Source: Coprinus comatus
Taxonomy: Eukaryota; Basidiomycota; Agaricomycetes; Agaricales; Agaricaceae
Direction: 5' to 3'
Length of the DNA: 64,000 bases
Assembly (NCBI GenBank): GCA_034638255.1
Contig: JAWPGT010000060.1
Location: forward strand, 62,001-126,000
Part shown: piece after piece, positions 13,597 through 25,159 of the stretch
Position numbering within the stretch: the stretch's first letter is position 1
Layout of the letters: each line of letters starts with the position of its first letter
Translations under genes and position numbers: made by a program
Notes under the pieces: generated by a model
Told to the model about the DNA's origin: nothing
Database searches by the model: none
Seen by the model: only the letters and a program-made list of their open reading frames with translations

Positions 13597-14900
13597 TTAC
13601 AACTCCGAGGCTTTTGCCATGCGTACACGGACATGGTCCGCCTGCCGAATGATATCAAAAATGACTGACATCTTTGATAATGGAGGGCCTCTGGTTTTGT
13701 CAACCCATTCTCCTTCCTTTTTGAGTGAAGCATAATAGAATAAAGTGGCCCATCGCATTTTCTGTAGATTCGGCAGCCTCTCTGCCAAGACCAAAGAAAC
13801 GGCAACCTCTCGAGCTTGTGTTTCTGTGCGGTATTTCTCGCAGGCGGTGCATGGAGCCAGATTCGCCTTGAGGTCGATCGGGTCTCCATCTCCAGTTCTA
13901 TGTATGATGTGGTCCTCCGGAAGGTTAGTGTCAGAAAGAAAAATCCCAAGATGGAGGCTTTCAAGAAGTTGCAAAGGGGATAGAGCGTCAGAAAAAGACT
14001 TCTGCAAAGTACATTCAGCGGTTAAAGCGACAATAAAAAGGGACGTGAACCGAACGGCAAAATGTTGTACAGAATAAGAGTAATCCGGTATTGGTGAGTG
14101 CCGTGTACAAGAAAGACTTTCTTCAAAGCAGGCCCAGCAACATGATATTTCCAAGCGCTCGGTGGAGGTGACTTCCAAAGTGAGTAGGAATGGGAATGTT
14201 TGAGAGATTAGTGCCAACAAATTCTTGTCAATGCGTGGAATATCATAGAGAACTAGCTCCTTTAGGCCGATCTTGTTTTGTGAATGCGTGAATGTGTCAA
14301 AGAGTAAGTTTACGAGGACATCCTGGGTAGCGAGCCCTTCATGAGTGAAGCCTAGTTGCAGGGTTTGTAGGTTTGGGAAGGAACAAAGTTTGCGATTGTC
14401 AATAGTTGGTGCAATTAGTATTTCGGCGGATGCCGACAATGACCTGAACGAGTTTTTTTGGTAAAAAAAAAAAAAGGTTATTATATGCGTGTTAGATGGG
14501 GCAGCATAATATACCTAACCCATTTGAAGCTCTTAATACCACCACATGTTGATTTTGGTTGGGCGGAGAGAATATCGAACAATTTTAGGAAATGGGCACG
14601 AGATTCAACTAGCAAGGATCTAAACCAATAGCGCAGAGTGAGTTCTCGAAAAGCCACAGAAACCTGACTGAGAGCAGAGATGTATGCGAAAGAAAATGCA
14701 GAGCAAGCAGGGCAACAGCAAAGAACATATGTTTTGATGACCGTTTCGATTATTTCAGTTGGAAGAGAAGGAGTGAGTGCCCTGAAAGTGGCAAGTATCT
14801 GTCCTTTGACACGCAGGGTCAATGATCCAGAACGGGTCTTCAAGACCGCTGAGGCTGTTCGAGTCAACATGGTCGTACAAGAAGGCTGAGTATTGGACAA
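13597..14900 (-). CDS. F-box-like / LRR protein
   Basis: Two exons (14900-14515, 14443-13597) with one intron of 71 nt containing a 13-nt poly-T before the acceptor give 410 residues. An F-box-like helix lies at ~45-90 (LTPSLPTEIIETVIKTYVLC). A leucine-rich region follows (FPNLQTLQLGF, IGLKELVLYDIPRIDKNLL, FPFLLTLEVTS). A Cys pair (CTACEKY) near residue 315 may be incidental. It lies 253 bp downstream of, and in the same orientation as, another F-box gene, but similarity is only at the level of layout. Role inferred: SCF adaptor-like. Confidence 0.65.
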
Positions 14901-15040
14901 AGACTATATTATATTCGTCACCTGATCAACGAAATAATTGCAATTCTAAAGAGTATGTGTATGATACGGCATCAAGGATTCACGAAAGCATTAATCAAAC
15001 ATAGCGTATAGTCGGTCTTAATAATGGGAAAACAGTCCAA

Positions 15041-17997
15041 TCATTTCCGGTGGTATTTGGATTTCCTTTTAGTTGTTTCTTGGGAGGGAGGATCACTGAG
15101 GAGCCACGAGTATTCGTCTTCCTTTTGTTTACTTTTTGCCTTTGAAGCTAGTATCGAGACCATATCATCATCATCATCTGAGCTGTCGTCCGAAATATGT
15201 GCCCTCATATTTGGTAACCACGGATCTATCGATGTTGAATTTTGATGCCTAATGTTCAGCATATACGAACGTCAATTTTCATCATCTTTTGAATGACCGA
15301 GGTGTGATGAAACATACTCTTTGGTGGCTTCGTTAGCCATAGCAAAACGCCTATCCCGTGCTCTGGCAAGAATACTTTCTTGAGCTCGCAAAGGGGCGGC
15401 TTTTGTGACCGGACGGGGTGTAGCTTCGTTATCTTCAAAGAGTGGGTGTGGTCGTGGACGCTGTTTAGTCGGTGTACCAGCGGAGGAGTTACTAGTTGGT
15501 ATAATCCAAGGTTCGTCCTGTAATATTTCAATATCTTCGGCACAAGAGCTTATATCCATGTCCGAAAAATCCTTGGAATTGTTATCTCGAGGAGAGGAAG
15601 CACAGAAAATTCCAAGCGAAGGTGACCGCGATGGTACTTTACTACGTTTTCTAAGGCGGCTCTGAGTGTGTGTGCTTGATTCTTCATCACTGGATATTTC
15701 CGTATATTTGACGGTCGTCAAGTTCCTGCGAGGTCTTGGAGCTGGAACTGTCTTGTTGTTGGTATCCGTGTTGTATATTTCAGATTCAGATTGCGATTCA
15801 GATAGGGACATTGTCCCACTTTTGGTTTCTCTATTTAAGGGCTTGTGTGGCTTTGGGCGAGGTCTTTGTGAGGATTGCTTGGTTTCAGAATCAGTTCCGC
15901 TAGCTTTTCGAGAGTTTATCTCCCCGCGTTTGCGTCTTCTATCCACTTTAATCTGGGCTTCCGAGATGTCAGCTATCTCATTTGAAGTAGCCGAAAGTTT
16001 TTCTTGTTCTATCTCTTTACGCCTTTTCCTCGCCATCTCCATCATCATTCTGTCAGCCACATCATCTGCATCCCCATCACCCTCGGGAAACATCGAAAGG
16101 CCATATGCACTGCTATCTCTCAATACCTGTAATGCTGTTGCTGCTCCTGTTACGCCTTTCAACTTTTGGTCATCCATGATAAGACGTAAGGCGACCTCGG
16201 GAACTAATATGCGCTGGATGAACTCATTTGGAGTGAAAGGGGTTATAAGGCTTGAGTCCAGCGACCCAGGAGGGAACGTATTCATAAGTGTTTGTTGGAT
16301 TATTAATGATCCCATTTCCCCATAACTATTAAACCAAGCGTCAAAGTAATATAATAGAAAACAAATTGTGATACTTACTAGCCGGGCTGTGCTTTGTCGA
16401 AATCTTGGAATTGACCTCGTACTCCAGTTACATCTCTCATTCCACGCGCTTTAATAGCTTGAACCGCCTCCCTCCAGAAGGTACATCGTGCCTTTGGACC
16501 CCCAGAAATATAACTCTCCCAGTCGCCAGGATAGTCCTCTTGAAGTTCGGGGTCATCTATAATAGCCCGCAAATGAACTTTTAACCTTTTGGTGCGTTCG
16601 CTGAGATCTTCCCAGTCAATATCCTTTGGCCATCCATTCTTTTCTGCTTCTGGAAGAATTTTCGATTCGAATTCATGCCGCTGACAAACTGCTACGAATA
16701 CGGATAAAGCAGCTTTACGACCCAACGAGTTCGAAGGTCGGGGACTGGGGTGGGAGTTCTTTCTTGCGTTCTGTAAGAGTCGTTTCAGGATGGGTGTTTG
16801 TGAACTAGGCAATGATGTGTCACAAAAAGGACAAAGCGTCGTTGGATCGATTCTTGCAGTCATAAACACTAAAAAAACGATCCGTCAGTATTTTGTGTAT
16901 ACGTTAGAGATTCCGCTCACTAGAATCTTCCTCTTCGTATAAATCCATCTGATCAGTGATTCTGTCATGCTAGATGGGCTCTCGTGTAAGGGTATTGGAT
17001 TGAACACGTACGATTCTGGTTTAGATTTCCGTTTCGTGGGGCGGAGTTCCGTATCAGAGTCATCTTCATCAGAACGTTTGCTAGATGAGAACGCTACGCC
17101 ATCGAAATACTGTGTTGAAAGTGGAAAAGGTTTTAAAATGGCTTTGGATTTTCCTTTTTTACGAGAACCCGATTTCCGCTCTGTCGCCGGATGAGAAAGC
17201 GGCAAGTCTTTGACATTCGTATTTGTCTTGACCTTTGTGGGAGAACTAAATGGTGAGATTGGAGGAAACTCCTTGATTGCAACCTTTTTGGTGGTGGAAT
17301 GAATTGGAAGAGAAGAACGGGATGAAGGGGAGTCGCTCCCGTTATCACTGGGAGATCTGTCTCGACCACGCCTTTCGCGTAACACGTTCTTTTGTGTTGA
17401 GAGTGGTGATGGTAGGGGTATCAAAGACAATGATATCGTGTTACGTTGCCCGTCCGGTGTTGGTAGCTTTTTGGATCTAGTCGGACGTGGTCGAGGAACG
17501 GAGGAACCGGATTTTTCGAGAGAAGATAGTACGGTTGTTTTTCTTGCAGTGATTCTGTCCCTTCCATTCACCAGGTCGCTCTCTGTTTTGGAAGCTTTTA
17601 GTCGTGTCTTTTGCGTATCCAGCTTTGTCTTGTATGGTGCATTTTGACCCTTTACATTCGTTTGCTTCTTCTTGGTGAATTTAAGACCCCTGATGGCATT
17701 GGACTTCTCCTCGAGACGGGATACATCGAATTCAGACTTGCGGCCTTTGTCCAATACCTCCTTCTCGCCAGCCTGAGTACTCTGCGAAAGACAATCCATC
17801 TCGTCTTCACTTTCAGAGCAATCACTTGAACGAGACGTGGATTTTGAGGATTTGCAAGATGTTCTATCCTTTCCCTGAGAAGGTTTAAACGAAGTTCCAA
17901 GGTCCTCGAAGACGGTGCTGGAGGGTTTGAAGCGAAGTGAAGCCGAAGTATACATATTTTCGCCTCTGTTATTCATTTCGCCCCAAATATTCTCCAT
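15041..17997 (-). CDS. large RTC4-domain protein
   Basis: Five exons (17997-17012, 16961-16921, 16868-16379, 16325-15318, 15248-15041) join in frame to 910 residues. The first 340 residues are Ser/Lys-rich and disordered. The RTC4-like domain spans ~343-560: CPFCDTSLPSS, a block of conserved helices with RHEFESKILPEAEKNGWP, SYISGGPKARCTFWREAV and YYGEMGSLIIQQTLMNTFPP. A basic/acidic disordered C-terminal half ends with a DDSSDDDDD stretch. Yeast Rtc4 affects telomere capping and is nuclear; the biochemical role is unknown. The last exon was included because a GTATGT donor inside the codons for KEYV joins in phase to it, replacing the earlier stop at 15272; this choice is inferred. The 41-nt second exon is needed to keep frame. 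Confidence 0.75.
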
Positions 17998-18748
17998 GAT
18001 GGTTGTGTCGTGTCCCTACCACGTCCTGGGCGAATAGGTTAATGAGTCTGTCATACGGTCGCCGTCATAGAAGTTATCCTTAAATTAATCACGTTACCGA
18101 CGCGTCTGTTTGGCCATCAACTTGATGGCAAACAAATCCAACCGATTGGAGAAAGAATTTGACCAAACGAGTATCCAGCAAACTTTTCACGGACGAGTCT
18201 CTTCACTGTGCACGGATATCTAACTCTCTGTTCCATATCATTACTAAAATATGGCTTTCATTGTCGTTTACTCGTGATCTAGATGCGACTAACTCGTCTC
18301 AACTCTTCAATATGAGTTATCTTTATCCTGATTCTGTTCTGGGTTTCCCGTATGCTTTTTTCCTTGAGATCGAAGGATACCGACTCGCACAGGTTCTTTG
18401 CGTGGTAACTGTCTTATAAAAGAGGACAAAGAGGCACTCGTCATTATAGGTGGCCTTTACAATTACAAATATCAACCGCTTCATAACCAACAAGTTAGTA
18501 ACCAGATAGGTAATGCACGCACAGTAAGCACAGGTAGTAAGGGCGTTCTCTTATGTAATGAAGGCGCTTAGTCAACTCTGGGGCAAATGAGGGTATGTGA
18601 TTTAGCAATATTGTTGATCAATGACTAACCTTCATATTAGTGAGAATAAATGGCCAACATAGGACAGACTTTCCATGCAGAAGTGCCTACACGTATATAA
18701 AGCTGCAGCTTTCACACAGAACACCAGTAGAACGCCAACGCTCCCGAT
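17998..18748. other. divergent intergenic region
   Basis: This separates the RTC4-domain gene (minus) from the MetX-like gene (plus). No ORF is supported. A good TATA box sits near the right end. Confidence 0.55.
18694..18701 (+). promoter_or_regulatory. TATA box of the MetX-like hydrolase gene
   Basis: TATATAAA lies 47 bp upstream of the start codon at 18749, a spacing that leaves a short 5'UTR. It is the clearest TATA element I see before any gene in the window. Confidence 0.5.
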
Positions 18749-20351
18749 ATGACCTTCGTATTTGCAGATGTTAAGACGCAATACCATTCTCATGGACGTA
18801 TGCACGTTAAAGGAGGAGTGTTACCAAACGCTATAACCGCATATAGGACCTATGGTGATAGGAAAAATCCGTGCATTGTTTTTCCAACCTGCTTTGGCGC
18901 AACATTGGATTGTAAGTGTACAAGTCTTTGATCATCCTGAATTAAAACGTATGATATAATAGCTCAGAGCTACCTTATTGGTTCCGACAAGGTAAGTGAT
19001 ACTTTGGTTATTAACTACTTGTGCTTATACTCCGGTAGGCTCTTAACCCCAAAAATTACTTCATTATTACATTCGCACTCTTTGCCAATGGAGAGGTCAG
19101 TTTTATGTTTAAACACTCTCTACTGCTTAGTATTGACGGTCATAAAGTCTAGCTCCCCTTCCAATACGGTGAGTCTCAGCTTACTGGTTTCCGAGAGTCG
19201 TTCTAATTCCCTAAAGCCTATGCCTTACAACGGACCATATTTTCCTGCAGTTTCATACCAAGATAATGTGTAAGAGGAGCTCCACCAAAAAGAATAGTGA
19301 TTCGCGACTTAATTTTTCTTTGTAGAAAAGCACAATATGCTGTACTTCAACACCTCGGAATCAAAAAGGTCTTTATGGTGGTCGGTTTTTCTATGGGCGG
19401 TCAGCAAGCCTATTATTGGCCCGTCATGTACCCAGATGTTGTTGAAAGGTAAGTGTATTAGACGCACGGAAGCTTGGTTACTCACAGATTCCCCCAGATA
19501 TGTTCCCATCTGTGGATCAGCACGTACAAGCCCACATAATCAATGGTGAGACCCCATGACTTGTTAATACCATACAGCCTGCTGATCTTCCACGTAATAG
19601 CTTTATCGAGGGACCCAAGTCCGCTTTATTGGCCTCGAAGGATTTCCATGATGGACATTACACTTCTAGGCCGGATATTGGCCTTCGAGCTTTTGCTAGA
19701 GTTTATAGTGCTTGGGCATATGGCCAAGCGGTGAGTTCATCCCTACACCACGATGCTCCTGGACTAAGATCTTTCGTAGTGGTTCCGCCAAAATAACCAC
19801 CTCTATAACGGACAGTACGTACACAGCCCACAAGTAAATATGAAATTTTTGAAATTTGCTGGGCGCAGGTTCCCTGACATCAACAGTTTCTTGCGCGAGC
19901 ACTGGGAAAGAGACTTCACCAATGGGTGGGATGCTAACGACCTCGTCATATTATTAAACACTTGGCAGGAAGGAGATGTATCCCAGATACGCGACAATGG
20001 CGATTTGAAAAAGTGCTTAGGTAGCATCAAAGCAAAAGGTTTGATTATGCCTGGAAAAACAGACCTTTACTTTCCGGTAATACATTAACTGACTCTTCAG
20101 AATGACCAAAATGAGACTGATTACTTTGTAATTTTCAGCCCGAGGACAGTGAAAACGAAGTCACATGTATGTTAAATACCGCTAAACTCGTGGTCATACC
20201 ATCAGTTTGGGGACATATGGGTAAGTTGAAGCAATATACACACATTCTGGTATACGACTGATTCATTTGTGTATTAGCGGGTAGCTCTTACAATCCCGAC
20301 GATGTCGTCTTCATAACGAGAGAGTTGAAGAAATTCATGGAAGAACCGTAA
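18749..20351 (+). CDS. MetX-like alpha/beta hydrolase (homoserine acetyltransferase family)
   Basis: About 12 short exons can be joined. Successive blocks are ITAYRTYGDRKNPCIVFPT, SQSYLIGSDKALNPKNYFII, the 21-nt exon SSSPSNT, KAQYAVLQHLGIKKVFMVVG, the nucleophile elbow GFSMGGQQAYYWPVMYP, YVPICGSARTSPHNQ, WDANDLVILLNTWQEGD, GKTDLYF (acidic triad position), and SVWGHMAG (catalytic His). It ends at MEEP. The layout is that of the homoserine/serine O-acetyltransferase family (Abhydrolase_1, PF00561). In fungi this family includes true Met2 and many paralogues of unknown substrate. It is short (about 340-370 residues) compared with Met2 (about 480), so I do not call it Met2. The triad appears complete. 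A TATA box precedes it. Confidence 0.75.
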
Positions 20352-20889
20352 AATGCTAGTCCTATACGTCAATGTATCAAATATGCTACGTAAGCTATTT
20401 CAGAAATTGAATTTAGTACCGCATAACCTGGCGGTATCATATGAAGTCTTAGGAAAGCAACGCCCCTCAGTACTCAGTAATGTTTATATCTGATATCCGC
20501 ACAGAAGCGAACGGCCCGAGCCGGTACGGGTCCTAATTCCTGAATGCAATTGCGACCGAGGTTCCAACTAATCGACTTCGTTCTTCCACGTGTTCATGTC
20601 ATCCCTACATCTAGAACCAATATATTACAGAATAACGGAAGCAGAAGCAAGAAAGGAGCCATCAATAAATATCAGACTCCGGCAGGAATATCATAATATG
20701 CCCAGAATTCTTTAGTCTCGTGTTCCTGTATGGCTCCAGTTCTTTTACGCCCGCTGACGCTTAGGTTTATGCGAGATACAGGCGCCTCTTAGGAGAGGTG
20801 TCATTCTCTTTGTTATTTAAATTCGATTATTGTATGACCCCACATTTCCCTAGGTTCCCTCTTCCACTCTATCAACAGATTTAACTACA
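20352..20889. other. intergenic, pectin lyase promoter side
   Basis: No ORF is supported over 538 bp. A TTTAAA-like AT-rich patch at 20816-20830 lies about 60 bp before the pectin lyase start and may serve as its core promoter. Confidence 0.45.
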
Positions 20890-23309
20890 ATGAAAATAAC
20901 TCAACACCTTTCGACGGTCTTGACATACACCATACTATTCTTAGTTCCAACTTCCTCGGCTGTTGGAACACCTTTTGGTCAAGCAGCGGGAACTACAGGT
21001 GGTGGTAGTGCTACACCTGCTTATCCTTCTTCACTTGCGGAGTTGGTTAGCTGGTTGGGAGATAGCACTGCCCGTGTTATATATTTGAACAAGGTTTGGG
21101 ATTTTACAGGGTATGAGGGATCAGTGACTGGGACTGCTTGTGCGCCTTGGACTTGTTCTCCCAATCCTCAGGTATGAACTACTTTTTATCTATGATTTTG
21201 ATTATGGCTTTTGATATCAGACTTCTTTCCTTGTTAAAAGTTGGCTATTAATGCCAACAGCTGTACGTTCAAATCTACATAAATCCAATCCCATTCGGAA
21301 TGCGAATATTCATGTTGGTTTCTTTTTTAAGGGTGCGATAACTATCAACCTGGAGCATCAAAGACCACCGTTACATACGATAAAGCGGGTACTAATCCTA
21401 TCAAAGTTGCAAGTAACAAGTCGTTGATTGGTATTGGAAACAATGCTGGTCTGTGAGTTATAGATTTTATAATATCTCCATGAAGTCGACTCGATTCTCT
21501 AACGATAGTATCTTCTGTTAGGAAAGGAAAAGGTTTAAAGATTACAGGAGCGTCTAATATCATCATTCAAAATCTCAAAATAAGTGGGTTTTCTTTCTTT
21601 TTCACGATTTAGAATTTCTACTAATGAGATTTAATAGCTGAAATTAACCCGAGATATGTTTGGGTAAGCTAATACGTCTTTCTTATTGCTGAAGTCTCAT
21701 TTTGAATTTGCATTTCAGGGTGGCGTATGTTTGCAACCGTGTACTCAAACAAGAGTTACAAAATCTTACTATACGTTTTAGGATGCCCTTCAAATTGATG
21801 GTGGAAGCAAGATTTGGGTACGCATATACCCAGATATCTTTCTTATGACAGTCCCAGACTCACTAAAATTTTATTTTTCTGGTTATATAGGTCGACCATA
21901 ATACTGTATGGCATGATTTCCTCGTGAATCAAAAATAATCAAGAACTTACCTCCTCAATATAGTTCCAACACATCGGCAGACAAATGCTTGTCACCGTGA
22001 GTTACCACCTATGTAATTAGACTTCTTTGTCTACAATTCACTATGATAGGGTTATGGCGCAGTAACTCAAACCACAGTCAGTCTTTATTTGTTGTATTAT
22101 TTGAAATTATGAATTTAACTTGGACTAGTTCTCCTATAACGTGCTCAATGTAAGTTGCATGTTCTTGCTTTGGACGTCGATAAAATATCTTATTGATACC
22201 TTTTTGATAGGGAGATAGTACGTATTCTGCTACTTGCAATGGTAAGGATCATTCCATACTACAAAAGTTAAAGCATAAATTGAACGTGAAATTCTAGGCC
22301 GCCATTACTGGGTGAATATAGAATTTCTTTTGCATGAATATACTTACAACTTATATAGGCTGCTTTATTTACTGGAGGCGGCGATAAAATCACCTTTGCC
22401 TACAACTAGTACGTTATTTCACTTCTCCATAAATAAGAATCTTGCTGATATATCACCTATCTTCATGATAGTCTTTACAGGACCAGCGGTCGCGGTCCTC
22501 ACGTCGGGTATGTTTTTATCTTCAGTCTAAAAGTTGGAACTATGTAATAATAATTTTAAATCTTTAGAGGCTCAAGCGGACTCTATCAAAATATCCATAT
22601 GTACAACAACGTGAGTTCTTTATCCCGCATGTAGCCAATGATAGAATAATTAAAGTTCTTGTGCTTCCGGTAGTACTTTGGTAAGCTATTTGATCCGGCG
22701 GTTTGTTAGAATTCCCCCAGAATCGATCCTCGATTCTGTATATTTTCCCCGCGTTCTGACGTACATGTTTTGATGAAACCTTCACACGTTTCCCTCTTTC
22801 TTGGGGTAATTGTTCTCGTGTATATACTAACGTCAAGTTCAATTACAGTCTCTATCGAAGGCCATGCACTTGATCCTAGCGTTGGTTCCAAGACTCTTTT
22901 AGAGGGTAACTACTTTAACACTGTATGCCTTAATTTTGATTTTCTTCAATATCCCTTGTCCACTAATTATTTCCGGACCCCATATAGGTAACCACCCCTA
23001 TCCTATCCGGAAGTGGAGGACAAGCATATGCTCCTGTTAGCTCTAGTGAGGTAGCTGCTTGTTCTTCCAAGTTGGGTAGGAATTGCGTTGCCAATGTTGG
23101 GTACGTCCATATTTGTTCAAGAAGTAGACGTAATCTTATGCATAAATTGATCTTTTAGACTTTCCTCCGGTGCTCTTCCGGGAGTTGGTACCGATACTGG
23201 AACTCTCAATGATTTCACGGCGACAGTGTATAAAAATACTGCTCCTATGGCTGCTTCGTCTGTTGGCGCACATGTCCAGGCTAATGCTGGTGTTGGAATT
23301 ATTAACTAA
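20890..23309 (+). CDS. secreted pectin lyase (PL1), 20 short exons
   Basis: The N-terminal signal peptide (residues 1-24) is followed by GTPFGQAAGTTGGGSATPAY, ARVIYLNKVWDFTGYEG and NKSLIGIGNNAGLKGKGL, then SNIIIQNLKITEINPRYVW, VDHNTFQHIGRQML, the catalytic-arginine strand TSGRGPHVGG, and IEGHALDPSVGSKTLLEGNY. It ends in AGVGIIN. This is the pectin lyase branch of polysaccharide lyase family 1 (EC 4.2.2.10), a right-handed beta-helix that cleaves methylated pectin by beta-elimination. I count 20 exons joining in frame, including 6-nt (21719-21724, GG), 15-nt (21891-21905, VDHNT) and 7-nt (22674-22680) microexons. All key blocks are intact, so the gene looks functional. It is secreted and acts on plant cell walls. 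Confidence 0.85.
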
Positions 23310-23450
23310 GTACTGTTCCACAAACTGATACGTGTATTCTTTTCGTAGAATACTGAAAATAAAAGGCATAAAGAATTGTCCTGTCACATACATAAAATAT
23401 AACCAACTCTGACATACTTAACACGGTACTTGTTCTGCATATACAGATGT

Positions 23451-24262
23451 TTACAACTTGGCAGGCAATCGACCAGCGCCGCTCAACCTAATAGTTTCAC
23501 CGTTCACATAAGGACAATCCAATACCCAACGTACAGTCTTGGCAAATTCATGGGGTTGACCAAAACGTCTTGGGTATACAATTCCATCATTTTCCAAGCT
23601 TTTTCTTGTCTTTCCAGGAAAGTGAGCGGTCATGTTACTGTCGAAAACACCAGGGGCAATCGTAACAACACGAACAGCGTGTCTAGCGAGGTCGCGAGAC
23701 ATAGGTAATGTCATGGATCGAAGAGCGCCTTTGGTTGCTGAATATGCTGTTTGACCTGGTTGACCTTCATACTACAGTAATAGTAAGTATTACTATCAAT
23801 AATACACGTAGATAAATGAGAATAAGAGAACTCACAGCAGCAGCACTTGATACGAAAATAACAACACCCCTTTCACCATCAGGACCTTCCTCTGGATCAA
23901 CCTTGACCAAATGTTTCAAGACCAATCTGGTCAAATTAAAAGAACCAGTCAAATTGACAGCTAATGCAAAGTCCCAAAGATCCAAAGAATGAGGTTCACC
24001 AGCTGCATCAATAATTTTTGCAGCTGTTCCAACACCAGCAGAGTTAATAACTCCACCTAGACGAGCTTTTGTTTCTTTTGTCCAAGCTACGGTTTGTTTG
24101 ACTGCGTTTTCGATTTGAACAACATTGGTTATGTCTGTTTTGAAGAATTTGATGTTGGGATGATAGGATATTGTGTTTGGTGGTGGGGATCTATCAAGAA
24201 CGGATATGAAGGCGCGTTGAGATAGGAGGTCTTCTACAGTTGCCAAACCAAGACCCGAAGAA
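23451..24262 (-). CDS. short-chain dehydrogenase, 3-hydroxyacyl-CoA dehydrogenase type-2-like, N-terminus not found
   Basis: Two exons (24262-23836, 23771-23451) encode SSGLGLATVEDLL (second half of the TGxxxGxG cofactor loop), DITNVVQIENAV, INSAG, the serine strand VIFVSSAAA, and the catalytic YSATKGALRSM (Tyr-x3-Lys). PGVFDSNMTAHFP and WVLDCPYVNGETIRLSGAGR follow. This is the HSD10-like branch of the SDR family, which in mitochondria oxidises 3-hydroxyacyl-CoA or related alcohols with NAD+. The first beta strand and TGG that must precede SSG are not visible. Upstream of 24262 only ~120 bp separate it from the GRX5 start, and no ATG there opens a suitable exon. The gene may start by an unusual splice, or may have lost its start. 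Confidence 0.7.
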
Positions 24263-24383
24263 CTATTATAGCATTTGAATGGTAATATAAAAACTGAGAA
24301 GATTAATGAATATTTGCTTACGTCATTTGCTTACAAGTGTCTTAATTCTCTCTCCACAATTTCTGTTAAACACAAACACCCTC

Positions 24384-25022
24384 ATGTTCAGACCTGCACT
24401 CCGTTCCTCTGTAAGTATCCTAACTCTTCGTTCATAAAAATAAAATAAAATATTCTGATTCAATATTTAGACCAGACTACTCCGCGGAACGACTCCCTCG
24501 TCTTTCTTGGCGGGTAGACTCACCGCTTACCGCTTCCTTTCCCAAGAGGTTCGCTCAACTATCCAGAAGGCAATCGAGTCAAAACCAGTAGTTATTTTCA
24601 TGAAAGGAACAGCCGCAGAGCCTCAATGTGGATTCTCTCGTGCTGCAGTTCAGGTCCTTGAACTTCAAGGCGTTCCTTCCGAGAAACTCCAGACATACAA
24701 CGTGCTTGCCGATGCGGAGTTACGGGAAGGTATCAAAGAATTTTCGTACGTCCATATATTGTATATTATCGCGTGATTATTCAACTAAATAAACGTCTCT
24801 CTCGATAGGGAATGGCTTACCATTCCTCAAATCTACGTGAATGGCGAGTTCATTGGTGGATGTGATATCCTTATTTCCAGTGAGTAGTGGTTATTCATTT
24901 GACTAAGTATTATAATGTGACTAAAATATCTATCAGTGCATCAATCTGGTGAACTCGAAACACTGCTGGAAAACAACAATGTCATCCCTAAAATCGAGGA
25001 GATCACCACTCCTTCCTCTTAA
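24384..25022 (+). CDS. GRX5: monothiol glutaredoxin Grx5, mitochondrial
   Basis: The start MFRPALRSS, spliced to [17 protein letters not shown], gives an Arg/Ser/Leu-rich mitochondrial targeting peptide. The glutaredoxin domain follows: [20 protein letters not shown] with the monothiol CGFS active site, [20 protein letters not shown] (cis-Pro TIPQ and GG-CD glutathione-binding motifs), and [10 protein letters not shown]. Four exons; the stop is at 25020-25022. Grx5 carries [2Fe-2S] clusters with glutathione and passes them from the Isu scaffold to the late ISC machinery in the mitochondrial matrix. The length (~150 residues) fits. It is divergent from the SDR gene and convergent with the ZIM17-like gene. 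Confidence 0.92.
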
Positions 25023-25159
25023 TATATCTCCGCATATAATCTGCAAAAAATGAACTATGTCAATCTTTACTGCTGCCTTGGTCGTTCAATAGATGGAAGA
25101 ACGTCTTGTACTCATTATAAATTCTATTAACTCACCTCTCCACTACAAAGTCCAATCAA

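Noticed and set aside
18749..20351. Bona fide Met2 homoserine O-acetyltransferase
   Set aside because: The protein is much shorter than fungal Met2 and lacks its long insertions; only family-level assignment is safe.
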